From NCBI GenBank assembly GCA_949743325.1, contig CATJTQ010000158.1, positions 1 through 64,000 on the forward strand: DNA of 64,000 nt, written 5' to 3'. Shown piece after piece: positions 63,886-64,000 of this stretch (its first letter is position 1; every line of letters begins with the position of its first letter). A program made the position numbers and the translations under genes. This DNA comes from an uncultured Lachnospiraceae bacterium (GTDB lineage: Bacteria; Bacillota; Clostridia; Lachnospirales; Lachnospiraceae). The notes below the pieces were generated by a model. That model worked only from the letters and a program-made list of their open reading frames with translations, was not told the origin of the DNA and made no database searches.

Positions 63886-64000
63886 GCTGTTTTACTTTAA
63901 CAAGAATGTTATTTATAAGATATTTGTCTGTTGGTAGATGAATATTACTAATGATTTATAGTTGTAAACATGTGAATTAACGTTCCCCCACCCAGGCAAC

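Overview
The window reads as a chromosome segment of a low-GC, spore-forming Clostridia, most likely a Lachnospiraceae member. This is inferred from a complete spoIIIA operon, the nusA-infB operon order rimP-nusA-ylxR-(L7Ae-like)-infB-rbfA-nrnA-truB-ribF, a HemZ-type radical SAM protein, AGGAGG ribosome binding sites and strong AT bias. No rRNA or tRNA gene was seen. Genus was not determined.

Layout. Bases 1-10700 are accessory DNA: the end of a zinc-ribbon gene, a prophage tail remnant on the minus strand (tail tube protein, small chaperone-position ORF, truncated tape measure), three decayed genes (a chloramphenicol acetyltransferase, a methyltransferase with an internal amber stop, and an XRE-type regulator fragment), then an unusual intact locus at 5253-10685. 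That locus encodes an 885-residue single-chain RNA polymerase of the double-psi beta-barrel class (closest in motif layout to eukaryotic RdRP/QDE-1 and phage YonO), an HU-like partner in an ATGA overlap, a divergently transcribed sigma-70-like protein, and a DUF262 (GmrSD/ParB-like) protein. The divergent intergenic region holds a perfect GAAC-N4-GTTC LexA-type box beside a near-consensus promoter. This is the best candidate for an undescribed system: a DNA-damage-inducible private transcription module.

Bases 10890-16120 form a beta-lactam response unit: a large class B PBP with a roughly 240-residue insertion, convergent with blaR1-blaI. BlaI-type dyads lie in front of both transcription units. 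Bases 16184-24295 are the nusA-infB operon. It is followed by an SH3/NlpC-P60 wall hydrolase with a perfect WalR box, rpsO with a structured leader, pnp, and spoIIIAA-AH (28472-33881).

Bases 34123-36365 are an arsenic operon (arsR, ArsP-like permease, thioredoxin-like protein, arsC) preceded by a consensus promoter overlapping a dyad. A PH-like membrane protein, a small serine recombinase with a nearby inverted-repeat pair, and copies of a three-hairpin repeat follow. Housekeeping genes come next: a DapA-family aldolase, deoB, prfC, recJ, relA/spoT, an MBL hydrolase, hemZ, an HD-GYP-like protein, hisS and aspS.

Bases 52951-61325 are a chemosensory operon (cheR, cheB, a CheY-like regulator, cheA, cheW, MCP, a 66-residue conserved-looking protein, a FIST-domain protein) closed by a clear terminator. 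A 7TM hybrid histidine kinase follows. No flagellar genes are visible.

Starts given here were often moved inward from the longest open frame to match a Shine-Dalgarno sequence. All homology calls come from reading motifs, not from database searches.
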